Below are positions 47,190 through 58,775 of a stretch of 64,000 nt of DNA, one piece after another. Location: the NCBI GenBank assembly GCA_026419785.1, contig JAODTK010001776.1, positions 310,001 through 374,000 of the forward strand, read 5' to 3'. The position numbers were made by a program, and so were the translations under genes. The notes beneath the pieces are model-generated. The model had not been told where the DNA came from and did no database searches. It saw nothing but the letters and a program-made list of their open reading frames with translations. Every line of letters starts with the position of its first letter. The stretch's first letter is position 1. Source of the stretch: Sclerodactyla briareus. Lineage: Eukaryota; Echinodermata; Holothuroidea; Dendrochirotida; Sclerodactylidae.

Positions 47190-47710
47190 AGGTTGGCGCG
47201 ACGGGGGTAGGTCTACCACCTGACGGATCTGTGATTTTCATGGGTGCGACCACGTGTTTAAAGTTGGGTGCACGTGCACATACTATCACTATGAGGCACA
47301 CGGTGCGGCATCGAAATGCGGCCAGGGTACGCCACAAAATTGCGTTGTCAAAAAGACATGATTAAAAATTCAAGTGAGGAGACGGCTAAGTTTCGAATAT
47401 TTCCTAAATTTCCGATGGATGCCCAAAAGTATATTCTTTGTTGTTTTTGAAGGGGGTTGAGGCTACGGGTAGCTACACCTGGCGGACCTGTGGATTTGTA
47501 GGCATATATATGGTCAATTTGCAAATTTAATAATAAAGTATCAGCATCAATTTCGGGCGGTGCGATTACTTGTTTGGAATTGGGTGCGTACACACGGTGC
47601 GGGTGGAACCCCTCAAAAACAGCCATCCGAAGATTCGGGCCAGGGTGACGCCACGATTCGGGCAAAGACATAATTCAAATTCATTTGAAGCACGTTTATA
47701 ATCCAAGATT
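47190..47710 (+). repeat. Two diverged tandem copies of about 250 bp
   Basis: Blocks at 47200-47390 and 47460-47700 share GGTCTACC/AGCTACACC, TGGCGGACCTGTG-like, GTGCGA..AC.TGTTT, TTGGGTGC, ACACGGTGCGG, GGCCAGGGT.ACGCCAC and AAAGACAT.ATT.AAAATTCA in order. Confidence 0.6.
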
Positions 47711-48546
47711 GCCTACTTTTCGATGGAAGGTCCAAAGTTTAAAATTTTCGCAAGCGCTTCGCGCGCAGATTCTGTTTTACCCTGGTTATACTCTTTGGCC
47801 ACCTGTCTGGCCTTATTGGAAGTGTCCCTCCCTTGCGCATGTGGTCCGCCAAGGAGATACCAATGGGGGCCGTACTCTTTGAGTAAAAAACCTCAGGCCT
47901 ATCTAATTTATAGGTCAGAGAGGGGACAATGCAATGTCGTTGGTCAAATTGGATCCTGCAAAATTTTCGCGCCTCGCGCGAACGTAGTGGTTGTTGACAT
48001 TGCCCATTGCCATTGCTCTTTTCATGACCCGTAACCTCACTTGCATCGTATTTTAGATGTCAGCAGCCAACGCAAAACTTAGTCCCTAAGGCGATAGGTT
48101 TTTGGAGAACCTTTCCTTACATAAAATTTAGTTACAATTTTAGGGTGCCTGCCCGTGGCGTCGTGCCCATTGGGGCCCGGGCCAGCCCCAAAATTTTGTC
48201 AGAGGCGTCGTGGACTATATGTGTGTAGACCATGGTTCCCAACCCTTTCCCTCTTCGCCTCTGGCATAACTAGCTTTTTCCCTCTGACTGTGTCTGATAC
48301 TACCAACAGAGAATTCCATAGCGGAGGGTCCACGTAATTAAAAAATATTACAGTCGGCCTACAATCTGCCGCTCCAACAACCCCTCCCCCCCCCCTCCCT
48401 CCATTGGATTCATAAACAGGAACTGGCACATCTTGAAAAGTCCTGAAATTTGTTCCCCTCTGGTTGGGAACCACCGGTGTAGACTATATAGTCAATTGTT
48501 TTTTTGACATCGTGGCGGATGCCCCCTCTTCCACTGGAGCATCATT

Positions 48547-49150
48547 ATGACCGAACATCAGCACTGTGCACCAAAATTTGTAGGAGGAGAAGCATTTTGC
48601 GTGATTTCACATGATGGGGCCCTAGGGCCCAAGTGGGACCTTGGACCAAAATTCCTGAACACCCGAAGGTACGGCTATCAGACCATCATTATGACCGAAC
48701 ATCAGCACTGTGCACCAAAATTTGTAGGAGGAGAAGCATTTTGCGTGATTTCACATGATGGGCCCGTAGGGCACACACTGGGCCTTGAGCCAAAAATTCC
48801 GAATCAATCCTAATGGCCACTACCCAAAGGACCAGTACATGTAACTTTAAATGAATCAGTTGAGCTCGTAAGATGTTATCCATTTCAAGCACCATTGTGG
48901 TGTCAATTCATAAAATGGCCATAGGGCCCAAGTGAACCTTGGACCAAAATTTTCCTGAACACCCTCAAGGTAACGGCTATCAACCATCATTATGACCGAA
49001 CATCAGCAGCTGGGCATCAAAATTTGTAGGAGGAACAAGCCATTGGCCGTGCGTGATTTACATCGATGGGGCCCTAGGACCGCCCACAAGGGCCGTGGGT
49101 CCAAACTTCCGGTGAACAACCCAGATGACCCTTCACTTGGCCATCCTTGT
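48547..49150 (+). repeat. 144-bp tandem repeat array
   Basis: ATGACCGAACATCAGCACTG starts units at 48547 and 48691 (144 bp apart, nearly identical) and a variant at 48992; a decayed unit lies between. Each unit continues with CAAAATTTGTAGGAGGAGAA and a TGATGGGGCCCTAGGGCCC-like palindrome. Reverse-oriented relatives occur at 24770-25220. Confidence 0.85.
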
Positions 49151-49209
49151 GACCAGTTTCATCACTATGATCTCGAACACCGTAGGAGGCAGTAGCAATT
49201 TTAATCAAT

Positions 49210-51360
49210 TGTTGACAGATAGTTTAATTAATAGATAGATAGGGGGGAAAAAAAAAATTTTAGACCTGCAGGATCACATCACTCACTCAGCACAGCTGGG
49301 GTAGCTAAAAATGACCTTCTGTGGCCCTCACCATTTGGCGTCTAAGAACACCCTAATGTGAAAATTTTGTATAGCACGGTAAGGGAAATTCATTTTTCAA
49401 ATCATGCTCCCGCAATTATAGGCCCAATTCGCATGACATAGAGGAGGCTAAGGTGAACTTCATTCTAATTTGCAAAGTTCACTTTTATTTATTTATTGGA
49501 ATGGCCATCTGGAAATAATACGATTGCATTTAATTAATGAATAATTAAAAGGAATTGCTAGGCTGATAGCATTGAGATCGCAAGAACATAGAGTGATAAG
49601 GTGGTGAATTCATACTAATGCTTTCAAGTTTATTTCTGAATTATCACAGGAAAAATAGCCATCTAAGAGATCACGTTGCGTGGCAACTAAAGGTGCAGCT
49701 TCGATGAAATTCATTTTAATTGTAAATTTCATTCTTATTTACTTAATGAAAAATGGCAACCATGATTTCTGTTTTTCAGCTATGTCGATGAGATCTCGCA
49801 ACTTGTCGACCTCCCGAGGTTTGCAGTTTTTAACGGAACTCCGTGGATGTAGACTATATGTTTGTTTCAGTCGTTGTTAACAGTAGTTTACTGTGTATAT
49901 GGTTACTATTCATACATGGACAATATATAAGCCTACCGTATGTAGTATGTGCTGTCCCATATACGGGCATTCCACAGTATGGGGTACAATTAGTGACCTT
50001 GGAAGAAAATTTTTCAATCCCTGTTTCTCTCATTTTAAGACATATTATGTGGATAGTTGCTACTTGCCTCAATTATGCGTATAAAGAATAGCACAATAAC
50101 CATGTCAGTACTGTTTGGTACAAAGTAGCAACTCACGTACGTCACATGGAACGGAACAAATAATGTTAAAACTGGGGAATATCACATATCTGAAAAAAGT
50201 TTTCTCAACAAAATCAAGACTAGTGTAACATTTGAGGAACCAACTATATTTTCTTTCCCAAATACGGCATCACCACTGTATGCATAAAATGACATCCCTG
50301 GGACTCCAATGTACGATGTAACCTTGGACGGACTTTCTCCCCTACCTAATGTGATTCTGTTGCTGGCGAAACAAATGGTCAGATCAAATAAAGCCGATCA
50401 AAAATGGGTTCATTTTAGCACAATTGTTCATGCTGAAGTAGAATTTTGAAAATCCTTGACATTTTTTGGCAACGTATGTAACATGGGGCGGACAATTTTA
50501 CTGCGTGACGGACGGACCGGGCGGACACTATACTACCTCCTCTGCGATGTTAAATGTTATCAATTCAACACTTCTGTTGTCATTATAAGACAGAAACTGT
50601 TCTAAGCGACAACTACATTCAAAAGTTTACTTTGGAATTCCTCCAGAAAAATTATTTAGATATTCCATATGTTACCTACGTTAAATTGTGTGGACAGGGA
50701 CATTCTTACAACTTATTAGCGCAAGTATTTACCCTTCCGTGGATTTTGGTTTGAGCAATAAAGGTTCAATGTTATTAAACAAAGTGCTGGGTTCAACAGA
50801 AAGAAGGGCAGGTGAATGCGCGCGTGTAACATGTTGGACGGACACTGTACATACTTACATGTACAAACAAGTGTCCTGTAGGAAGCCTTCCTATATCCGC
50901 ATTGATATCTCATTTGAAGAGTTTTTTTTTATTTTCAATTTTCAAGTAATAAAGCCTAATAGGACTGTGAGCGGTGGTGCCCTTTTCTTGACATGTCAGA
51001 AAATTCCTGAGCAATTGATGTCACAAATAAGGATCTTTATATCATGCAGAAATAAAGATAAAATCTCCCCAAAATAAAAATGCATGTAAAAAAATTGCCA
51101 ATATTGTTTTTAATATCTTTTTGACCTGTAACATCGATTTTAGCAACATGTCCACGTATATTTTATAGTCATAATTTACTGAGTTACCTTCACTCAAACA
51201 TTATGACATCATTTGTACCCCATACTTGGAAAGGCCCAAATGGAAACTACCCAGTTTAACAATCGACAAAAACGCACCCTGCGTTCGTTTTCGACGGAGC
51301 TGAGGTGGAGGTCAGTTTAGGACATTGAGCTATTATAATAACTGAGAGAGGCAATGGCGG
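49210..51360. other. Intergenic, nothing recognised
   Basis: AT-rich DNA with scattered short open frames. None has a recognisable domain. Confidence 0.4.
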
Positions 51361-51364
51361 CCTG

Positions 51365-51788
51365 AAGGGCCGGTCACACTATAACGATTTCTATCGTTCT
51401 GCTACACGATCTTTTTAGATTTCAGTCTGAACAGGAAGAGAGGGTCTGTGTGGTAACAATTGTCATGAATACTAGTACATTATCACAATACCTTCTCAAG
51501 ATCGAAAGTGTTCGAAAAAAACCCTCATTCCTAAATGACGTCATATCGAAAAATGGTAAAAGTCGTACGATAAACTGTTCGGCTCAACGATAAATACAAA
51601 TTATGTGATTAACAAAACGCCGGGAAGGGCTTTTCCACATTGGAATGGTTTGGCAAATAGCGAATCAAGTCCTCCATCCATGTGGCAGGGGTTTCAGCCG
51701 TCATATTGATAGGCCCGGTATTAATCGGCCTGAACCATAATATCGGATCGTTGCACGACACGATATCGTTATAGTGTGACCGGCCCTT
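51365..51788. mobile_element. Inverted-repeat MITE (424 bp)
   Basis: Left end AAGGGCCGGTCACACTATAA continues CGAT; the right end is its exact reverse complement over the same 24 bases. The inverted similarity goes on for about 70 bp with mismatches. Flanks are CTG and TAT, or TGA/TTA if the first A is excluded, so a target duplication is not certain; a TNA-type 3-bp duplication would fit PIF/Harbinger. A minus-strand frame inside reads WMEDLIRYLPNHSN, possibly a remnant of a transposon protein, but no family could be assigned. Confidence 0.78.
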
Positions 51789-52542
51789 TATGCTTGTAAC
51801 TAATTGAAGATTCAAATATCCCCGTGCGAGCTACACTGGAGAACAAGCCATCGCTTCGTATGTGTAACATCGTATCAGCAACATAAAGTTTGTGTTGCTC
51901 TAACCTCAAATTGCAGGAAAGCTGCGGAGACGGATTCTAGGTAACTAGAGCCAGTATGTGTGCATGTAGTATCAAATCAAGGAGTACAATCGCCTTCCAT
52001 TATCCAGCACAGATGGGAGCCATTCCTCCCTTCTAGGCTAAGGTAGGGCACTTGCTACCAAACGTCGGTTGAACAGGCCTTGCTTGGACAAGCGAAATTA
52101 CAAAAACACGACGTATTGTTTATCCACAGTATTCTTATGAGCGTCGATTGAGTAGGCCCATAGTCGCGTCAGTTTTTTTAGTCGAAAAATCGTATTTTTT
52201 TATATTTTTTATCCACACTACATCAATGAAAAACAAGAAATATCTCGAGACTCATACCAATCTCTGAAATAATCGCTAAACACCCGCTGCTGGCAACTTT
52301 TACGTTAGTAGTTTTCGTTTTGTCACTTTTTTTTATTGTTTGAGTTATCCGACCATGCAAGCTGTCTGTTATTTCGAACCAATGGATGGCTAGCAGGCTA
52401 GTATAGAGTCAGACAGTCGACCATCAGAAAACAGTATTTGCAATGATGGAGAGCTGGGGGTTTGTAGAAAGAAAATAAATAATAGGTCCAATAACGGGCC
52501 ACGGCCTTCACGACCTGGTGATAATAGTATCATAGCCGAGCG

Positions 52543-52676
52543 AATGCTTGATATATATATCTATATATATATTATAGTATACCAAATATATATATATATA
52601 GATTATATTATATATATATATATATATATAATCTATATATATATATATATATATAATAGATATATATTATATATCT
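52543..52676. repeat. (TA)n microsatellite, left block
   Basis: TA dinucleotides with TCTA and TAGA interruptions, self-complementary. Confidence 0.95.
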
Positions 52677-52851
52677 CACTTTTCTGTGGTCACTGCACTG
52701 ACGAAGGACTCGTATGTTCCCGAAAGCTCTGCATCCAAAACATATCGGCTGTTTTACTCACATTTTTCCTAGCTCAATCGCTATTCGCATCTAATTCGAG
52801 ATCCAGCCATACATTTACGTAGCATTTAGCATTGTTGTTTTCAGTTTTGCC
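52677..52851 (+). other. Unique segment between TA arrays with hammerhead-like core
   Basis: Contains CACTGACGAAGGACTCG, then TTCCCGAAAGCTC. CTGANGA followed by GAAA is the conserved core of hammerhead ribozymes, which Penelope-like elements often carry, and such elements often lie in TA repeats. A stable stem II and stem I cannot be drawn convincingly here, so this is only a suggestion. Confidence 0.3.
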
Positions 52852-52887
<36 letters not shown>

Positions 52888-52959
52888 ATATTAGATATAT
52901 ATATATATATAGATTATATATATATATATATATAATATATATATATATATTATATATAG

Positions 52960-53003
<44 letters not shown>

Positions 53004-53023
53004 TATATATATAATATATATAT
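52852..53023. repeat. (TA)n microsatellite, right block
   Basis: TA dinucleotides with TAGA and TTA interruptions, ending about 115 bp from the donor site of the GPCR exon. Confidence 0.95.
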
Positions 53024-53139
53024 TCATGAAAGTAGCGAATTTCCTGGGGTCCCCCACCCCCGGGGGGGTGGCGAGTTCAGCCTATGCTATGTTTGGACAA
53101 TCCCTCCAAAGTTTTAAAGCCACATCCCTAGTAACTCAC

Positions 53140-54015
53140 CCGTTTTCCGCAGGCAGCAGCCGATGTGGACATAGTCACATTGGACACGACATAGAACTGG
53201 GCCTCTCATTCTTCCCATGTTCAGGTTCCGGGCGTTCCTCCTGACGAATATCAAAATATTTGACGTAACAGACGTTATAACAAACAGTGGGACCGGGAAC
53301 AACCCTGCCCGCTTGGATTGACGTCATTAAGTCTGCGTGCTGTCAGGTCGGGGGGCAGGGTGACTCCGAAGAGAGGAGTCGCTGCACGTCTTGTACTGGG
53401 GATTCTATCCGAGGCGCCGATACCGCGAGGGAGGGGACGACGATATGCAGAATGATATCAGCCAAATGGCCGCTACCCAGACGACCATCACTGCCGGTTT
53501 GTGAAACTTCCTGAAGAGAGACATACGCGTGATGAGGATCTGACCGACTGAGAGATATCGACGCCAGGGTGTTTAACACGCTGGCCGCCAGGCTGACGAG
53601 AAGGACACCAGCGGCGACGGCCGCACGCGAGAGGAGAGGGGTTAGGCTCGGACCTTCCCGCCCAGCATGGCGGTTGATGTTCCAGGGAAGGGTGAGGCAG
53701 GTCAAGAGTGTCAGCGACCGCGAGGTTCGACACGAAGACGTTGGTGACCACGTCTGGAGTTTTCGAGAGAGACCTCACGGCTGAGAATGGGAGCGCGTCG
53801 CAAGACGCCCAAAACGAAGACCACTGCGAACAAGAAAGCAATGATGACACGCTGATGTTGAGACTCGAACACAAACTTGTACTCCTCGTCTTCACCCAGA
53901 TGCAATTGGGGTAACGCTGGACAAGTTGAAGAGTATTTAAATCCTGGGAATGTTCAGTGTAATATGCAGTGTAATATCGGTCAAAACAGGAAGACCCCTT
54001 CATGACGAGCGGCAA
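53140..54015 (-). CDS. Rhodopsin-like (class A) GPCR, 5' exon, TM1-TM5, several frameshifts
   Basis: Starts at MPLVMKG or the internal Met (54003) and ends at donor GTGAGT (53140). By shifting frame about five times it reads through five membrane segments: TM1 RVIIAFLFAVVFVLGV; TM2 with VFVSNLAVADTL, the class A N-L-A-x-A-D motif; TM3 GVLLVSLAASVLNTLASISL; intracellular loop 2 ILITRMSLFRKFHKP; TM4 VVWVAAIWLISFCIS with the conserved Trp; and TM5 FPVPLFVITSVTSNILIFVR with the conserved Pro, then basic NARN. A Cys in QYKTC fits the loop-2 disulfide. Asp-Arg-Tyr is not clear. TM6 and TM7 should lie in a downstream exon beyond the TA repeats and were not found. Ligand unknown. Frameshifts mean assembly errors or a pseudogene. 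Confidence 0.75.
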
Positions 54016-54019
54016 CTTA

Positions 54020-55600
54020 TGATGCCTGTATTGTGTTATATCAATATCGACAAGCGACGGTGGGCAGGATTGCGTTCAACATATTTTACTGTGTGTGAGG
54101 ATTCGTATCGGCTATACGATACGTATTGAGATGGTGATAAGATTCGAAGTAGTGACCAGTCACTGAAGAGACATTCGGCCAGACGAAAGAATCCTTCACA
54201 CAGATTAGTTTAGAGACCACGAATAACTTATCGCTTCCCGCGGACCTGGTGCCGATGACTGCAAGACCGAATCATATACATTTACGCAAGGTTTTGAGCA
54301 GTTTCAATGCAGTCTAGAGCTAGGTGAAACCCAGATGGTTGAATGAGTAGTGTTGTGTGTAACAGAGGAATCCCTATCCGTATATGCAATCGAAGCCGGC
54401 GAATGGTCAGTTTGGTCGGACCGAACTTAAGTTGCGAAGAAGAAACACCAAATTAATACTGCATTGTCATCGGTCCGTTGTACTAAACGATTCGCCCTGG
54501 TTCGGTGGCAGATTGACACCAACTACTAGACAGTAGGCAGACACGCATATTATAAAAAGGCAAACAATTGCAACTTGAAGTTGAAACGAAATCCGGCTCT
54601 TCGTGCTCGAAAATTACACGATACATGGCGGATCTAAGGTACATGAGCACACCCCCCCCAATATCATAACATAAAAGACCGCCAGTCTGTTTTTAAACTC
54701 GGACTCCATAGCATAATACATATTCGTGTTACCGCGCTGTGGGAGACCATCCAACCGTACAGATATCGTGAATAGTGCCTCAATGCAATAAGCAATATAT
54801 CGTATTCTCTAATAACTGTGGTTGCTTACTCAGCTATGGAGCAAGGTTGCTGTCGACCCGAAGAATGAAGGGAAGAATGAAGGGTGGTAGTCGAAGGGAC
54901 TGTGAATCACGCTGAGCCAGCCGGCGACGACTCACTGCGCCGAGCAGTGAATATCAGCTTTCTGAACAGCATGCGCGCTCAGATTTTCGTTTATCGCTGT
55001 ATTATAACATTATCCACAGCATAATTAATCCTAGCTGTAGTTCAATAATCACCCGTCATCAGCGACCTAACCACGGGGAGCCGATCGCCTTTTTTCATTC
55101 AACTTTGGGGTCTATCCATGCAGATTTCTGAAGAACTTTCCATTTCGTCTGAAAATTATGGTTAGGGTATAAAAATAGGCTAGGGTTCGGAAGGCATCGG
55201 GTAAGCCATGCATAGCCTGGACGTCAGAAGAGAAAATATCTTTCAAGTCGGGAGACAGCGTTTCGGAATAGGAGGGGTCTAATTCCCATAATTATGATTG
55301 GTCTGTTCTGTATGATTCGCTTTTACTAGATGAAAAATATCGGTAGTAGCGGCCGGGTTATTGGTAGAGTCATAATAATGTAGAGAGCTGCTGCTGAGCG
55401 CCAAACCTTCATGACACCCTACACATGCTATATACAGCCCGTTCGATTCCTGTCGTGTCTCCCGGGCTCTCTGTCACCTTCCTCTGGTAGCTGAAATGAC
55501 TCACGACAGTGCCAGGAAAGATTTTGGTGAGGGGCAACGGCAAAGAGGACGATTTTACCGTCTTACCCAGAGCTGCCAGAAAGAATTTCGCGATTATTAC
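54020..55600. other. Upstream of the GPCR exon, no gene recognised
   Basis: No clear TATA box or further exon. AATGAAGGGAAGAATGAAGGG near 54865 is a short direct repeat. Nothing else stands out. Confidence 0.35.
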
Positions 55601-55605
55601 ATGTC

Positions 55606-55700
55606 CAGTGGCGTAGCCGGGGGGGGGGGTAGAAAGGGGGATGGGGGTTTTCAGAGGAGTCGAAGGCTCAAAAACGGGAAATGAAGGAGGGAAAGGGGGA
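55606..55700 (+). repeat. Lone hAT-type terminus
   Basis: CAGTGGCGTAGCCGGGG followed by a G run, the same kind of end as the MITE at 45479. Left flank TACATGTC; partner end not found. Confidence 0.5.
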
Positions 55701-55915
55701 GTGGAAGGAGAATTAAACCGAGACAAAATAGTGGGAAAGATGAAAAAAAAAAATCAGTAAAGTTGGGAATAAATTGCATAATCGCGAAAATGAGTGGGCT
55801 AAAAATTTGCATTGAGAGCGATGGGGTTATGGTGAGGGAAGAGGAAGCGTGCTTCTTCGACGCCCTCATAAAGTTATAGTGGTCAGGGCACCTAAGGTCA
55901 GTGCTCGGCAAATTT

Positions 55916-55943
55916 CATTCCCGAGTGGACACACCCGGGAATG
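55916..55943. other. Short perfect hairpin
   Basis: CATTCCCG and CGGGAATG flank a 12-base loop. No context suggests a function. Confidence 0.4.
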
Positions 55944-55999
55944 CGAGTTGCGAATGCGACCGGATTTAACAGTTTGAGTGTTTACCAAGAATTGCTTGA

Positions 56000-57280
56000 T
56001 ATTGGTCGTGTGGTTTTGATAAGTTTTGTACCGTCGCGATCAAGTTGTGCTAACATGCGGACAACACCCGACTGTAACAAGGACTCGGTCGTGTCGTGTT
56101 TGACCAGCGTGTGGTAGCCTTCACGCTAGCTCAATTGTAATGTGTGTACATGTTTGTGTATGCGAGAGTGTGTCACGCCTGCCTGCGCTGCTAGCGGGAT
56201 ATTTTGTGTATAATATTGGGGTTGAGTTCACTCGATTTGATAAGATTTTGAGCCCGGAGCCCAATTTTATTTCATCTTACTATATAAGAACTAGGTGACA
56301 GGTTGCCCGTTCACTCCAACTGACTAAATTCGCTGCATAACATGTTTATGCTAATTATTCAGTATAACTTTGTGGTCATGGTCCATATTCTGTCCCGAGA
56401 AATTGAAACATAGATTCGGGGTCACTGAAGGTCATTTAATATTAAGTTATTTATTCACCAAAGTCAGTCAACATGGGGAGTAATGGTTACCAGGGTATCG
56501 TACGCGACGTACATGCTGGCAACCCTCCCCCCTCCCCCCACTGATAGCTGCATTAAACTTGAGGGAGGCCGGCGGTGGCGTAATCCTCCACCCAGCAATC
56601 TCCCCCGCCATTTTCCAGTTGACAGTGTTGGCAGACAACATGCTGCCGCCACCAAGAAGTGCAGTTACGCAGGAATTAGGCAAGTAGGTTTACTCTGGCC
56701 TCACGACGGCTCAATGGAATAAATGCGTATAGACCACCTTTCCCACGCCTACCGTCTTCCACACATGAAATTGATGAGAATTTCTGCTTAGGCCGTTAGG
56801 ACTCTATTATCAAAAAAAAAACAGTGATTCCTCGACTCTTTTCTGAACCTGATGTCCAGACACCAAAAAGATTGGGATAACGTACCAGCTCACAAGAACA
56901 GAACCATCTTGGAGAAGAACATAAAAGAGCTTCCAGTGTACGGTATGTAATAAGGAAGCCCACATGATATTTTCTCTGATTGGACGAAAACTTCTCGAAT
57001 TCCATGTTACATGTTACGTATAAGACTGACATCTAGTGACTTCGGATGATCGGATTGAGTCGGGAGCTAATCTCAAACACTTTGTTGTTACATCACGGGA
57101 GGATCCTCCACCCCAAATTTATTTTATCGCATTTGGACTTATGTCATGTTCCACAATGGATTTCGGGACTGGACCTATGACTGACCCAAAAAACAGTAGT
57201 GGTCATGTAATTAAATTTGGGAAGGCACATACCAAGTATGACCCTCATCAACTCGGACTGATTAGAGGTTGTATTTTACA
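56000..57280. other. Intergenic, nothing recognised
   Basis: No coding or RNA feature found; only short C-rich patches near 56525. Confidence 0.35.
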
Positions 57281-57285
57281 AGCCG

Positions 57286-57416
57286 TGTTACACGCACGCA
57301 CACACAACACACTGACATACACGCATGCACACATACACGTCATACGTACATGCATACATACATACATACATACATACATACATACATACATACATACATA
57401 CATAAATACACATAGC
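57286..57416. repeat. (CA)n / (CATA)n microsatellite
   Basis: ACAC-rich start passes into CATACATACATACATA tetranucleotides, then CATAAATACA. Confidence 0.95.
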
Positions 57417-57419
57417 GCA

Positions 57420-58260
57420 TACTACAGCGCATACTAACTATAGCCGCCCTGATGAGGGGTACCAGCCTAGTAACTTGTTAGCGCAAGGGCGATCGGAGCT
57501 CCGAGCTTGCCGGCGGCGTTCCTGTATAACGTGCGCCCAGCGGGGAATTGGCCACCCATTGACACGACGCGCACAGAGCGTGACAGCATAGCTCTTTATG
57601 AGACATGGCTCGCGGAAGCCTACTGTTGAGTTTCGTGTTCACATGCTCTCACGTACGCTATAAGGTCGTCCGCCGTACACATATATTCATACATACATGC
57701 ATACATAACCTTAGCATGTACGTAGAAATACTCGCAGACGTCACAGGCGATTCCCGGCTCTGACCGCTGCGACCCCCATCACTCCGGCTGACGACGTGGG
57801 GCCCGTGGTGAGCCTCAGGGACTGCGCCAGGTTCAGCCTGCGGTCGCTCGAGCGCGACGTTTCCCGCTCCATACAAACGCAAAGGTTATTGCAAATGTCT
57901 GGGCCCCGCGTGAGACGGCGCACGGGGAACGCCAGCCACTTCTTGAAATAAACATTCACTGCTATAAGGCAGTGAATGTACGTACATGCACCGTCGGCAG
58001 TTCAGCAAACTTACACACTATGCGCGCGCACACACACCAGCACTTAAAACACGCATGTGGAAACTTTTGCCCACCCACTGTGCGCCCCAGGACAGGATCA
58101 GCCTGCGAGTGCTCCAGCGTGACCCCCCCCCCCCCTCTCCACGTGACGATGTCCCGGTAAGCGCACCTAAGTCTCGGTTCCGCTAGGGGAGGGGGCAACC
58201 GGGGCCGCTCGCAGCCGTGCTCAGAAACGAATACCCCCCTCACCCCGGCAGTGAATGCAC
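57420..58260. other. GC-rich, CpG-rich stretch with small duplications
   Basis: Clearly richer in G+C and CpG than its surroundings. CATTCACTGC and GCAGTGAATG (57953-57978) form a perfect 10-bp hairpin, and GCAGTGAATG recurs at 58248. AGGTTCAGCCTGCGGTCGCT near 57829 is similar to AGGATCAGCCTGCGAGTGCT near 58093, about 265 bp apart, pointing to a partial duplication. No gene recognised; a promoter-type CpG island or a mobile-element end are options. Confidence 0.45.
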
Positions 58261-58671
58261 ACACACACACGCACATGTAGTCCCCGTCAATGAAAAAAAA
58301 ATGGTCTCAAAATACAACAACACGGCGCTACCTGTTTTCAATATGCTCGGTGGCCATCTCCTGTTTGCAGGACAAAACGATAGAGGATTGTGACAGGAGA
58401 CGCAGTTACCTAAATTAGGAGAGATTGTTGCTATAAAAGAAGTGATGGCCCATTCAACTAATTGCGTTTTCCGATTCACTTTCATGCTAGAGAAAGGTTA
58501 CCGCACCGTTACTGACTATCCAGATTGCTCACATTGATGAGTAGACTTAGGACTGTGCCAGCTGAGTCGTCCTACCCTCCTCTCTTCACTCAGACAGTCA
58601 CCCCACTCAGACAACGACCTTATTCGTGTCCTGTTGAGGGTTCGAAGCTGACCAAGGTAGTATCCAGGTAT

Positions 58672-58775
58672 GATAATAATAATCTACATGCTTATATAGC
58701 CCTTTCCCACGTCGTAGACGTTCTCAAAGCGCTTTACAGATATTACCCGATCACAGGTTCCCATTATCGCCTGAG
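58672..58775 (+). repeat. Common marine-metazoan repeat (TATATAGC ... CAAAGCGCTTTACA)
   Basis: Reads GCTTATATAGCCCTTTCCCA, CGTCGTAGACG, then CTCAAAGCGCTTTACAG. I recognise this as a very widespread short repeat in genomes of marine animals. It is non-coding; the element class is not known to me. Confidence 0.65.

Noticed and set aside
52544-52822. 92-codon ORF starting in TA repeats
   Set aside because: Half of it is Ile/Tyr from the microsatellite and the rest is a repeat-like segment.
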